Counted from the stretch's first letter, positions 44,109 through 51,914 are shown. The stretch: DNA of 64,000 nucleotides from an uncultured Flaviramulus sp. (GCA_947495125.1 CANLXL010000003.1:434001-498000), one strand, 5' to 3'. Notes: generated from the letters alone by a model not told the origin. Program-made: numbers and translations.

Positions 44109-44780
44109 TTATTGATCTTTATCATTCATTTCATTAACATAAATAATGGAAGTAAAATCTTCATTTAGTAGAATGGTGTTATTGTTTATTAATAGTTGAG
44201 TCATTTTGTTTTTACTAAATTGTTTTGATACGACGAGGGTATTGCCATATTTCAAACCATGCTGTGCACAGAAATCGAAAAACTCTTTATCATCACTCAT
44301 TAATCGAGAGATGATATAGGTTTTGCCTTCTTCCGTTTTTGATAATGCCGTCGATGTGTCCGTTGTTGTAATTTCTCCATTGGCGTTTGGGATGGGATCT
44401 CCGTGAGGATCGAATTTCGGGTTACCTAAATAGGCACTGATTTTATCGGCTAAAAAATCTGAGGTCTGATGTTCCAATAATTCAGATTCTCTATGGATTT
44501 CATGCAAGGACATATCAAACATTTTAAACAATAGTGACTCCCATAAACGGTGTTTCCTAACAACATTGAGTGCCATTTTAGTTCCTTTTTCGGTAAGTCT
44601 TAACTCTTGATATTTCTCGTAATGCAATAACTCTTTTTGAGCTAGTTTTTTAGCCATATCGGTTGCAGCAGCGTTAGAAATACCTAGCTTTTTCGCAATA
44701 TTTCCCGGTTTAGTATCATTACTGTTGTTTTTATCGTTTTTGTAAATGGCTTTTACAAAATTTTCTATTGCTATTGACAT
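44109..44780 (-). CDS. DtxR/MntR-family metal-dependent transcriptional regulator
   Basis: A 223-residue regulator. The N-terminal winged helix includes PGNIAKKLGISNAAATDMAK (residues about 25-44). The dimerization and metal-binding domain follows (VVRKHRLWESLLFKMFDMSL, with His, Glu and Cys/Met-type ligands, then ESELLEHQTSDFLADKI). A C-terminal FeoA/SH3-like domain ends the protein (FCAQHGLKYGNTLVVSKQ). With metal bound such proteins repress uptake genes. A palindrome at 44802-44819 lies over its own predicted start point. It heads the metal ABC genes and probably represses them. Confidence 0.92.
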   Translation of the reverse strand: MSIAIENFVKAIYKNDKNNSNDTKPGNIAKKLGISNAAATDMAKKLAQKELLHYEKYQELRLTEKGTKMALNVVRKHRLWESLLFKMFDMSLHEIHRESELLEHQTSDFLADKISAYLGNPKFDPHGDPIPNANGEITTTDTSTALSKTEEGKTYIISRLMSDDKEFFDFCAQHGLKYGNTLVVSKQFSKNKMTQLLINNNTILLNEDFTSIIYVNEMNDKDQ

Positions 44781-44801
44781 TTATTGCTTGTTTAATTAAA
44801 A

Positions 44802-44819
44802 ATTTAAGTAAGCTTAAAT
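44802..44819. promoter_or_regulatory. Palindromic operator candidate ATTTAAG-TAAG-CTTAAAT
   Basis: A perfect 7+7 inverted repeat with a 4-base centre, in general form like DtxR/MntR operators. It lies between the -7 element at 44826-44833 and the regulator start codon, over the expected transcription start, where binding would block transcription. Confidence 0.6.
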
Positions 44820-44825
44820 ATTTTT

Positions 44826-44833
44826 CAAAAGTA
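44826..44833 (-). promoter_or_regulatory. Predicted -7 promoter element of the DtxR-family gene
   Basis: Minus-strand TACTTTTG matches TAnnTTTG, 45 bases ahead of the start codon. Confidence 0.5.
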
Positions 44834-44917
44834 ACTAAAAAATTTATAAATGACAGGCAGTTGAAAAAAAAATTCAGTTTTGGGTATAATAATTGATGCG
44901 TTGTTTAAAACTAAAGT

Positions 44918-45469
44918 ATGAAACAGCTTTTACTATTTCTAAGTGTTTTAATATGTTTTTCATGCATTCCCCTGCGTATCGCGCCAAAAATTAAAAGTAA
45001 TAAGGTAATGATTGCAAAAAAATTCAAAAGGAAACTTCCTAAACGCTATGCCTTTATTTTTGAAGACCCTAAAAACGCTAACGAGTTCTATAATTACATC
45101 AATACGAAATACGAATTAAACTATCAGGACGTGGAATATAATGTACCTTTCATTATTAATAATAGGGAATATTTCTTTTCATTCCATGAAACTGAAATTC
45201 CCAATAAGACATTGAATTTGGTTCCTATCGCTGTGGATCTCACTTTAAAAGCTAAAGATTGGGATCCTTTATTTGATGGGATGTATGAAACCAGAAAAGG
45301 AAACTGGTATTTGGTATTGACCGTATCGGATGATGACTTTAATGACTGTTTAAAGCCTGGTCATGCTTCTAGAGATAACATTATTCAATACCTCAGGGAC
45401 ATGCAAACGGAATATTTAACGACGAGCAATTATTTAGAAGCTCTATTGAGAAAAGAATTTTTGGATTAA
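44918..45469 (+). CDS. Hypothetical lipoprotein
   Basis: A 183-residue protein with a lipoprotein signal (LLLFLSVLICFSC, Cys at residue 16). The mature part is basic at first (KKFKRKLPKR), then mixed alpha/beta with the segment YFFSFHETEIPNKTLNL and an acidic DDDFNDC. It is not a family I recognise. It faces away from the DtxR-family gene across a 137-base spacer, so the regulator could also control it. Confidence 0.7.
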   Translation: MKQLLLFLSVLICFSCIPLRIAPKIKSNKVMIAKKFKRKLPKRYAFIFEDPKNANEFYNYINTKYELNYQDVEYNVPFIINNREYFFSFHETEIPNKTLNLVPIAVDLTLKAKDWDPLFDGMYETRKGNWYLVLTVSDDDFNDCLKPGHASRDNIIQYLRDMQTEYLTTSNYLEALLRKEFLD

Positions 45470-45477
45470 GGATCTTG

Positions 45478-45615
45478 TTAATGACATCCACAACCATCGT
45501 CACCACCACACGACTTTTTAGGAGCTGATTTTTTCCAAAAGAATTTTTTAACCAAAAAAGCCAGAGCTAAACCTAATGTGATTAAAACCAGTATGTTTTG
45601 AATTGTGGTGTTCAT
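45478..45615 (-). CDS. FeoB-associated Cys-rich membrane peptide
   Basis: A 45-residue peptide: one membrane helix (ILVLITLGLALAFLV, residues about 8-22), a Lys-rich segment, then the tail SCGGDDGCGCH with three Cys and a His. This layout matches the FeoB-associated Cys-rich membrane protein family (FeoC-like in position). The gene lies 58 bases after feoB on the same strand, as expected. The Cys/His tail probably binds iron at the cytoplasmic face. Confidence 0.85.
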   Translation of the reverse strand: MNTTIQNILVLITLGLALAFLVKKFFWKKSAPKKSCGGDDGCGCH

Positions 45616-45673
45616 GTTTAATTTGTCGTTTAAAATGACATAACCCTTCTGTTTTTGAAAACCTTTTTGTTGC

Positions 45674-47773
45674 TTATTTCAAAAACTGGAAAGCAATTAA
45701 GGCAACGATATATGCAAATGCCGTCATGATAATCAGTTGTAAAACAGGCCATTTCCAGGTGTTCGTTTCTTTTTTAACAATGGCCAAGGTACTCATGCAT
45801 TGCATGGCAAACGCATAAAACAAAAGTAGTGAAATTCCCGATGCCAGTGTGAATAGTTTACCTCCGGTAATTCTATTAGTGTCTTTAGCCATTCTATTTG
45901 TTATAGTATCTACGTCGTCATCTTCAACGCTATATATTGTTGCCAATGTTCCAACAAACACTTCTCTAGCTGCAAATGAACTTATCAGGGCAATACCAAT
46001 TTTCCAGTCGTAACCCAATGGCCGGATAGCAGGTTCTATAGCTCTGCCGGTAATCCCAATAAACGAATGTTCTAATTTATGTGATGCTATTTTTTGTTGT
46101 AATTCACCCTGTGATAAATTCTGCGAAGCAAATTCTGTTTTAACAATGTTTTCAGCATTATTAAAGTTCTCTCCGGGACCATATGATGCTAAGAACCATA
46201 GTACAATGGAGATTGCTAAAATAATCTTACCGGCCCCAAAAACAAATGATTTCGTTTTTTCTAAAACAGTCAGCCCTACATTTTTAAATAATGGAAGTTT
46301 ATAATTGGGCATTTCGACAACAAAAAAGGTTTTACTTCTAATCTTTAAAACTTTGTTTAAGATCCATGCTGAAAAAACGGATGTACCAAACCCAATTAAA
46401 TAGAGCAACATGAGCGTTAGAGGTTGATAGCCTAATCCTAAAAAACGCCCTTCGGGGATAACGAGTTCTATGATAATTAAATAGACGGGTAAACGTGCAG
46501 AACACGTTGTAAAAGGTGTAACCAGAATGGTTATTAAGCGCTCTTTCCAACTTTCAATGTTTCGTGTAGCCATAATAGCGGGAATGGCGCATGCTGTTCC
46601 CGAAATTAGCGGTACAACACTTTTTCCACTTAACCCAAAACGGCGCATAACACGATCCATTAAAAAGACCACGCGGCTCATATAGCCGCTTTCTTCCAGA
46701 ACAGCAATAAATAAAAATAAAAAGGCAATTTGTGGAATAAATATTACGATGCCTCCTAATCCCGGAATAATACCTTCGGCAATTAAATTGGTAAAAGCGC
46801 CTTCGGGCAATGTATTTTTGGTGAGCTCACCTAATGATGCAAATGCACCGTCGATAAACTCCATTGGTATTTGTGCCCAGTCATAAATCGCCTGAAAAAT
46901 AGTGAGTAATATGATAAAGAAAATAAGATAGCCAAAAATCTTATGTGTTAAAACCCGATCCAGTTTACTACGAAGGTCTTTGGCTTGAGACCTGTCTATA
47001 GTTTGCCCTTTTTTAAGGACATTATTTATAAATTGATAGCGTTTTATGGTTTCCTTTTGTTGCAAACGCTTTAAATCGGCTTTACTTTTGGTCTTAAAGC
47101 TAGCGATGGCTTGAACTTCGTTTCGGTCTGTTTTTCCAAAATTAACATCCTGGGTAATCACTAGCCAAAGCTTGTAAAGTGATTGGTTGGGAAATGCCTT
47201 TTCTAAGCTTTCGAAATATGTCTTATCGATATTCGACGGGTTTAAGCAAGGGGTGACAGAAACCACTTTGTAGTTTGAAATGAGTTGTTTTAGCTCATCA
47301 ATACCTTCATTTTTACGTGTGCTAATTAAAGCGATTTTGGTTTGCAGATGTTCTTCCAAATATTCGATATCTAATGAAATCCCTTTATAACGCATCCTAT
47401 CGGCCATATTAATGACAAGAATGGTAGGGATTTCAAGATCTTTGATCTGCGTAAATAAAAGCAGGTTTCGTTTTAAATTTTCAACGTCACTGACCACAAC
47501 AGCAATATCCGGGAAATCTTTGTCATTTTTATTTAGGAGTAATTCTATAACAACATTTTCATCAAGAGAGGATGCATTTAAACTGTAGGTTCCCGGCAGG
47601 TCAATAATATGAGCTTTAACACCTCGTGGCAATTTGCAAACCCCTTGCTTTTTTTCTACGGTAATCCCCGGGTAGTTACCTACTTTTTGATTTAAACCGG
47701 TTAGCGCATTAAAAACGGAGGTTTTTCCGGTGTTAGGGTTTCCTATTAAGGCAACATTTATTTGCTTACTCAT
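45674..47773 (-). CDS. feoB: Ferrous iron transport protein B
   Basis: A 699-residue Fe(II) transporter. The N-terminal G domain has G1 GNPNTGKTS, G3 DLPGTYSL and G4-type VINMADRM. Two Gate motifs and about eight membrane helices follow, with SGTACAIPAIMATR and TPFTTCSARLPVY holding the conserved Cys residues of the pore. I use the ATG at 47771-47773, five codons inside the longest frame, because the G domain starts directly after it and it overlaps the feoA stop by eight bases. Confidence 0.95.
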   Translation of the reverse strand: MSKQINVALIGNPNTGKTSVFNALTGLNQKVGNYPGITVEKKQGVCKLPRGVKAHIIDLPGTYSLNASSLDENVVIELLLNKNDKDFPDIAVVVSDVENLKRNLLLFTQIKDLEIPTILVINMADRMRYKGISLDIEYLEEHLQTKIALISTRKNEGIDELKQLISNYKVVSVTPCLNPSNIDKTYFESLEKAFPNQSLYKLWLVITQDVNFGKTDRNEVQAIASFKTKSKADLKRLQQKETIKRYQFINNVLKKGQTIDRSQAKDLRSKLDRVLTHKIFGYLIFFIILLTIFQAIYDWAQIPMEFIDGAFASLGELTKNTLPEGAFTNLIAEGIIPGLGGIVIFIPQIAFLFLFIAVLEESGYMSRVVFLMDRVMRRFGLSGKSVVPLISGTACAIPAIMATRNIESWKERLITILVTPFTTCSARLPVYLIIIELVIPEGRFLGLGYQPLTLMLLYLIGFGTSVFSAWILNKVLKIRSKTFFVVEMPNYKLPLFKNVGLTVLEKTKSFVFGAGKIILAISIVLWFLASYGPGENFNNAENIVKTEFASQNLSQGELQQKIASHKLEHSFIGITGRAIEPAIRPLGYDWKIGIALISSFAAREVFVGTLATIYSVEDDDVDTITNRMAKDTNRITGGKLFTLASGISLLLFYAFAMQCMSTLAIVKKETNTWKWPVLQLIIMTAFAYIVALIAFQFLK

Positions 47774-48002
47774 GCGATACTTTTTCAATTTGTATATGCA
47801 TAGCAGTCTCTTTTCTTATTGCCAAATGTGTGCCATTGATATTTAAATACATAGGGTCTTTAAAAGGAGCCACTTGTAAAAGCTCTACAGAATTACCGGG
47901 CAGGCAACCCATTTCCAGAAGTTTTAATGGGATATGATTTGATGAAACATCAGTAATGATACCTTTTTCCCCGCGTTTAAGATGTGCTAAAGTGTCTTGC
48001 AA
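47766..48002 (-). CDS. feoA: FeoA-family protein
   Basis: A 78-residue SH3-like protein with the FeoA pattern LKRGEKGIITDVSSN, LLEMGCLPGNSVELLQVAPF and ethical family end LAIRKETAMHIQIEK. FeoA binds FeoB and regulates Fe(II) transport. The gene is first in the feoA-feoB-Cys-rich-peptide operon and overlaps feoB by eight bases. A TACTTTTG promoter element lies 26 bases upstream on its strand. Confidence 0.92.
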   Translation of the reverse strand: MQDTLAHLKRGEKGIITDVSSNHIPLKLLEMGCLPGNSVELLQVAPFKDPMYLNINGTHLAIRKETAMHIQIEKVSHE

Positions 48003-48028
48003 GCTTATTTAGATTGATTTTAAAGAAG

Positions 48029-48036
48029 CAAAAGTA
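48029..48036 (-). promoter_or_regulatory. Predicted -7 promoter element of feoAB
   Basis: Minus-strand TACTTTTG matches TAnnTTTG, 26 bases ahead of the feoA start. AAAGTTTA-type repeats (48041-48077) lie further upstream. Confidence 0.5.
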
Positions 48037-48107
48037 AGCTAAAAGTTTAAAAGTATAAAAGTTTAGGGTTTAAAGTTTTTTGTCTGAAGCTAAATTAACC
48101 TAATCGA

Positions 48108-48782
48108 TTAATCCTGATACTCTTCTTTGAGAATTTTTATGTCGTTTAACAGGCGGTCTATATCATCAGAATTGGTGCCGTCATAGAAACCACGGATTTG
48201 TTTTTTCTTGTCGATAAGCATAAAATTTTCCGTATGAATCATATCAAAAGCATCACCATTCCCTTCATCTTTTACGGCCAAATACGATTTTCTCGCAAGT
48301 TGATAAATCTGTTTTTTATCGCCCGTTACTAAATTCCATTTAGAGTCGTTCACCCCTTTTCTATCGGCGTAACGTTTCAATTGAGCTACCGTATCGATTT
48401 TGGGAGTCACGGTATGCGATAGTAACATCACCTCATCATCATTCATAATTTCTTTTTGTATTTCCGCCATATGATTGGTCATAATCGGACAAATGGTTTG
48501 GCAGGTCGTAAAAAAGAAATCGGCAACATAGATTTTGTCTTTATAATCGGCCTGAGTAACTGTTTTTCCATTTTGATTAAGGAGTTTGAAGTCAGCAATT
48601 TTATGGTATTTCTTTTGATGATGAATGGTACTGTCTACTAACTCCGGATTAACCATGGTCGGTTGATAAATAGGAAGTGGTTGGTAAACATTTAATGTGT
48701 TATATATAATAGCTATAATCACGATAGAAATAATCCCAAAAACAACGGCAAATCCCTTATATTCTTTGAAAAATGAAAGCAT
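48108..48782 (-). CDS. SCO1/SenC-family copper chaperone
   Basis: A 224-residue protein with one N-terminal membrane helix (about residues 11-28) and an outside thioredoxin-like domain. The copper-binding CxxxC is in FFTTCQTICPIM, and the distant His is in LLSHTVTPKID. SCO proteins help assemble the copper site of cytochrome c oxidase. The longest frame begins at 48836, but a promoter element at 48810-48817 lies inside that extension. The ATG at 48780-48782 (MLSFFKEYKG) is therefore the better start. Confidence 0.92.
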   Translation of the reverse strand: MLSFFKEYKGFAVVFGIISIVIIAIIYNTLNVYQPLPIYQPTMVNPELVDSTIHHQKKYHKIADFKLLNQNGKTVTQADYKDKIYVADFFFTTCQTICPIMTNHMAEIQKEIMNDDEVMLLSHTVTPKIDTVAQLKRYADRKGVNDSKWNLVTGDKKQIYQLARKSYLAVKDEGNGDAFDMIHTENFMLIDKKKQIRGFYDGTNSDDIDRLLNDIKILKEEYQD

Positions 48783-48809
48783 TGATATAAAATGAAAATT
48801 TAATGAGTG

Positions 48810-48817
48810 CAAATTTA
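48810..48817 (-). promoter_or_regulatory. Predicted -7 promoter element of the SCO gene
   Basis: Minus-strand TAAATTTG matches TAnnTTTG, 27 bases ahead of the chosen start. It supports the shorter SCO start. Confidence 0.5.
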
Positions 48818-48914
48818 CGATGATTTTTAAACCCAAAGTATTTTAAAGCAACTTAAATTAATGTTAAATCAAATCTCATTTTTTAATTGGTTTCATAAAG
48901 TTGGTTTAAAAGCT

Positions 48915-48922
48915 TACTTTTG
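48915..48922 (+). promoter_or_regulatory. Predicted -7 promoter element of rseP
   Basis: TACTTTTG matches TAnnTTTG, 29 bases ahead of the rseP start codon. Confidence 0.5.
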
Positions 48923-48951
48923 TGCGATTATAAAAATCTGATAGACGATAT

Positions 48952-50298
48952 ATGGAGTTTGTTATAAAAATATCTCAATTTTTATTGAGCCTTTCCTTAC
49001 TAATAGTATTGCACGAATTAGGGCACTTTATTCCTGCAAAAGCATTTAAGACCCGTGTAGAGAAATTTTATTTATTTTTTGATGTTAAATTTTCACTATT
49101 CAAGAAGAAGATAGGTGATACCGTTTATGGTATTGGTTGGTTGCCACTTGGAGGTTATGTAAAGATTTCCGGGATGATTGATGAAAGCATGGACACCGAG
49201 CAAATGGCACAAGAACCACAACCTTGGGAGTTTCGCTCAAAACCGGCATGGCAACGTTTAATTATTATGTTAGGTGGGGTTACCGTAAATTTTATTTTAG
49301 CGATTCTTATTTATATAGGCATGAGTTATTATTACGGGGACGTTTTTTTACCTGTAGAAAACATTAAAGACGGACTTTCTATTGAAAGTACCGTTGCTAA
49401 TAAAGCGGGGTTATTAACTGGTGATAAGATCATCGCTGTTGATGGTTATAAAATTGAAACCTATTCCGAAATTTCAGAGAAAGTTCTTTTTGGTAAAGAG
49501 ATTACGATCGAGCGTGAAGGACAACAGTCTGTAGTTACATTCCCGGAAGACTTTTTAGCGCAGCTCATAGACTCCAAAGAAAAAGGCTTTATTACTTTAA
49601 GAGAGCCTTTCATTATTATGAAAGTCCCTGATACATCGTTTAATAAAGGTAGTGGCATTAAAAAAGGAGACATCATAGTCGGATTGAATAATCTTAAAAC
49701 CAAATATGCAGATCAAGTCAAGGCTGGATTGAAAATATTTAAAGGGCAAGAGGTCACGGCTAAGGTTTTAAGAGATGAACAAGAAACTAGTATTCCATTA
49801 ACTATAAATGATAAGGGACAGCTTGGTTTGGTATATGCTGCCAGATCAACGGCAAAAACATTAGAAGCACTAGGGTACTACCAATATGACACTAAAAAGT
49901 ATGGATTTCTTGAATCGTTTCCGGTAGGGTTAAATAAAGCAAAGAATAAAATGGTATCCTATTGGGATCAGTTAGGTGCTATTTTCACTCCAAGCACCGG
50001 CGCTTATAAGGGTGTAGGCGGATTTTATGCAATTTTCAATATATTCCCGGCCTCCTGGAGTTGGCAGGTATTTTGGAACATCACGGCCTTTTTATCAATC
50101 ATGTTAGGCGTATTAAACTTATTGCCAATCCCTGCATTAGATGGCGGGCATGTTATGTTTTTACTTTATGAAATGGTATCCGGAAGAAAGCCGGGAGACA
50201 AATTTATGGAGTATGCACAAATGGTCGGATTCTTTATTTTAATCGCCTTAGTTTTATTCGCTAATGGGAACGATATTTATAAGGCTATTTTTGGATAA
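48952..50298 (+). CDS. rseP: RIP metalloprotease RseP
   Basis: A 448-residue site-2 protease. The zinc motif HELGH is at residues 21-25 in the first membrane helix, and the third ligand is in LLPIPALDGGHV near the C-terminus. Two PDZ-like domains lie between (about 120-200 and 210-300: NKAGLLTGDKIIAVDGY and SGIKKGDIIVGLNN). It cleaves anti-sigma factors within the membrane. The window holds two anti-sigma-type proteins (11845 and 56941) that could be substrates; that link is inference. Confidence 0.94.
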   Translation: MEFVIKISQFLLSLSLLIVLHELGHFIPAKAFKTRVEKFYLFFDVKFSLFKKKIGDTVYGIGWLPLGGYVKISGMIDESMDTEQMAQEPQPWEFRSKPAWQRLIIMLGGVTVNFILAILIYIGMSYYYGDVFLPVENIKDGLSIESTVANKAGLLTGDKIIAVDGYKIETYSEISEKVLFGKEITIEREGQQSVVTFPEDFLAQLIDSKEKGFITLREPFIIMKVPDTSFNKGSGIKKGDIIVGLNNLKTKYADQVKAGLKIFKGQEVTAKVLRDEQETSIPLTINDKGQLGLVYAARSTAKTLEALGYYQYDTKKYGFLESFPVGLNKAKNKMVSYWDQLGAIFTPSTGAYKGVGGFYAIFNIFPASWSWQVFWNITAFLSIMLGVLNLLPIPALDGGHVMFLLYEMVSGRKPGDKFMEYAQMVGFFILIALVLFANGNDIYKAIFG

Positions 50299-50314
50299 TT
50301 TTTTCAAAAATTTA

Positions 50315-50344
50315 TTGTAGTAAATAAAAATATACATATATTTG
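50315..50344 (+). promoter_or_regulatory. Predicted promoter of the tRNA-Asn locus
   Basis: TTG (50315-50317), a 19-base spacer and TATATTTG (50337-50344) fit the Bacteroidota consensus. The first base of the partial tRNA copy is 25 bases later, so this looks like the original tRNA-Asn promoter. Confidence 0.6.
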
Positions 50345-50359
50345 CGCTCGCAAAAGCGA

Positions 50360-50382
50360 AAATAACCTTCCTCTTTAGCTCA
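50360..50382. repeat. 23-bp direct repeat, left copy (tRNA-Asn 5' part)
   Basis: Identical to 50720-50742, exactly 360 bases away. It covers 9 bases of leader and the first 14 bases of tRNA-Asn. Confidence 0.92.
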
Positions 50383-50410
50383 TCCCGATAGCTATCGGGA
50401 GGTTAGAGCA
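50369..50410 (+). pseudogene. Partial tRNA-Asn copy interrupted by an 18-bp palindrome
   Basis: The sequence equals tRNA-Asn from its first base through the D arm (TCCTCTTTAGCTCA and GGTTAGAGCA), but the D-loop bases GTT are replaced by the perfect palindrome TCCCGATAGCTATCGGGA (50383-50400). After GAGCA the tRNA sequence ends and the GIY-YIG leader begins. It cannot form a tRNA. Confidence 0.85.
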
Positions 50411-50433
50411 GAAGCGAAGAAGTTCTTTAAATA

Positions 50434-50725
50434 ATGACAACGAATTATGTTTACATCTTGTATTCTAAATCAATAGACAAATATTATATTGGTGAAGATA
50501 AAGATATACAGGAAAGAATTGAACAGCATAATTTAGGTTTCTATAACAAGGCATTTACAAAGCAAGTGTCGGATTGGACGCTATATTTACTCAATAACAT
50601 GTGAATCTAGGATACAGGCAAGAAAAATAGAAACCCATATAAAAAAAATGAAAAGCACAGTATATATTCAGAACTTAATGAAGTATCCTGAAATTACTGA
50701 AAAGCTTAAAAATAAATATAAATAA
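50434..50725 (+). pseudogene. GIY-YIG nuclease, frameshifted
   Basis: The first frame gives 56 residues from ATG 50434 to TGA 50602-50604 with the GIY-YIG core NYVYILYSKSIDKYYIGED and EQHNLGFYNKAFTKQVSDW. Shifting by one base near 50590-50600 restores the rest of the family: ITCESRIQARKIETHIKKMK then YIQNLMKYPEITEKL, ending at TAA 50723-50725. The two parts together match the small GIY-YIG family common in Bacteroidota (about 95 residues). The stop codon lies in the right 23-bp repeat. The gene is probably dead unless the shift is a sequence error. Confidence 0.85.
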
Positions 50726-50742
50726 CCTTCCTCTTTAGCTCA
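50720..50742. repeat. 23-bp direct repeat, right copy (5' part of intact tRNA-Asn)
   Basis: Identical to 50360-50382. With the left copy it bounds the 360-base unit carrying the GIY-YIG gene. Confidence 0.92.
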
Positions 50743-50802
50743 GTTGGTTAGAGCATCTGACTGTTAATCAGAGGGTCCTTGGTTCGAGCCCAAGAAGAGG
50801 AG
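50729..50802 (+). tRNA. tRNA-Asn (anticodon GTT)
   Basis: A complete cloverleaf. The acceptor is TCCTCTT/AAGAGGA, the D arm GCTC/GAGC, the anticodon stem TCTGA/TCAGA with loop CTGTTAA (anticodon GTT), and the T arm CTTGG/CCAAG with TTCGAGC loop; the discriminator is G. CCA is not encoded (GCAA follows). A strong terminator stands ten bases after the 3' end. No own promoter is visible next to it; the nearest good one is at 50315-50344, ahead of the partial copy. Confidence 0.96.
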
Positions 50803-50811
50803 CAAAAATAA

Positions 50812-50838
50812 CCCGATACGAAAGTATCGGGTTTTTTT
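50812..50838 (+). terminator. Intrinsic terminator of tRNA-Asn
   Basis: Perfect 8-bp stem CCCGATAC/GTATCGGG with GAAA loop followed by seven T. Confidence 0.92.
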
Positions 50839-50867
50839 GTGGAGCGAATTTGGGTGAGAAGTTTATA

Positions 50868-50937
50868 CTGAGCGCAGTCGAAGTGAGCCCAAGAAGAGGA
50901 GCAAACAAAACCCGACACGAAAGTGCCGAGTTTTTTT
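50868..50937 (+). repeat. Partial duplication: tRNA-Asn 3' end plus terminator, behind a GTCGAAG repeat
   Basis: 50885-50905 is identical to 50786-50806 (T-loop end, acceptor 3' strand and following bases). It is followed by a diverged copy of the terminator (CCCGACAC, GAAA, GTGCCGAG, seven T; 50911-50937). Directly before it stands CTGAGCGCAGTCGAAGT (50868-50884), a member of the dispersed flavobacterial repeats. It is a remnant of a second tRNA-Asn gene. Confidence 0.8.
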
Positions 50938-50993
50938 GTTGAATGTATTGGAGCAAGTTCATCAGCAATATTATGGAGGTGGATTGAATACTG

Positions 50994-51914
50994 TCATTTC
51001 ACATTATCATAATCAAAGAACCCAACAGCCTCCAAATCCCGCTTTAAATTCATGCGTTCCTGATTGCTCATGGTCTTTATTGGAGCTCTGCACGGACCGC
51101 AATTAATTCCCGCAAGATTCATGATGGCTTTACCGGCTCTAACGCCACCCCCATATTTTATCAATATTTCAACAATTTTAACAGCATGTAATTGGTATTT
51201 TCGGGCTGCTTCGATGCTGCCATTCCTAAAATATTTTATGATATCGTGGTAACACAAGGCCATATAATTATAAGTACTTCCAACTGCGCCTTTTGCTCCC
51301 AGAGCTAGACCACCAAGTAAGACTTCATCATAACCATGTAATACTTCAAATTCTTGATTGTTTATAGCAAGACACTGTTGCATTTCCATTAAATCGTTAT
51401 GCGTGAATTTGATACCCACTAAATTCGGAATTTTAGTTTTAGCTTTTTCTAAAAATGGTTTCATGGGTACCGACGTTCCGGAAATAGAAGGGACGTGATA
51501 ATAGTAGAAAGGTAGGTTCATCGCTGCGTTGGCAATGGGCTGACAGTAATCGATTAAGGAATTTACATCATTTGGCGGTAAAAAATTTGGCCCCATAGTA
51601 CCGATGGCGTCCACTTTTATGTCTTGTGCGTGTTTTGCCAGAATCATCGATGTTTTATAAGACGGGCTTCCCACATGAACCATGATCTTAAAATTTGGCG
51701 ATTTATGTTTTACCCATGCAACCGCCAGAGCTTTTCTTTCTTCATCGCTCAGTAAAAGACCTTCCCCGGTCGTACCGCAAATAAAAACACCAACTACCCC
51801 ATCCTGCTTTAGTTGGTTTGCATAGTTCTCTATGATGGAAAGATTAAGATCACCGTTTTCATGCATGGGTGTAAATGGTGCCGATATAAGTCCGTTTATG
51901 TTTAATTTAGTCAT
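50994..51914 (-). CDS. N-acetylneuraminate lyase-like (DHDPS/NAL family)
   Basis: A 306-residue class I aldolase of the DapA/NanA superfamily: GTTGEG near residue 47, the YYYHVPSISG segment with catalytic Tyr, the Schiff-base Lys in GIKFTHND near residue 173, and a hydrophobic end. YYYHVPS is closer to sialic acid lyases than to DapA. It overlaps by eight bases the kelch-symporter gene upstream, which supports sialic acid cleavage (N-acetylneuraminate to ManNAc and pyruvate). Other 2-keto-acid aldolases remain possible. Confidence 0.85.
   Translation of the reverse strand: MTKLNINGLISAPFTPMHENGDLNLSIIENYANQLKQDGVVGVFICGTTGEGLLLSDEERKALAVAWVKHKSPNFKIMVHVGSPSYKTSMILAKHAQDIKVDAIGTMGPNFLPPNDVNSLIDYCQPIANAAMNLPFYYYHVPSISGTSVPMKPFLEKAKTKIPNLVGIKFTHNDLMEMQQCLAINNQEFEVLHGYDEVLLGGLALGAKGAVGSTYNYMALCYHDIIKYFRNGSIEAARKYQLHAVKIVEILIKYGGGVRAGKAIMNLAGINCGPCRAPIKTMSNQERMNLKRDLEAVGFFDYDNVK

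Noticed and set aside
50768-50968. 66-codon open frame on the minus strand across tRNA-Asn
   Set aside because: It is antisense to the tRNA, its terminator and their partial copy; its internal repeat simply reflects that duplication.
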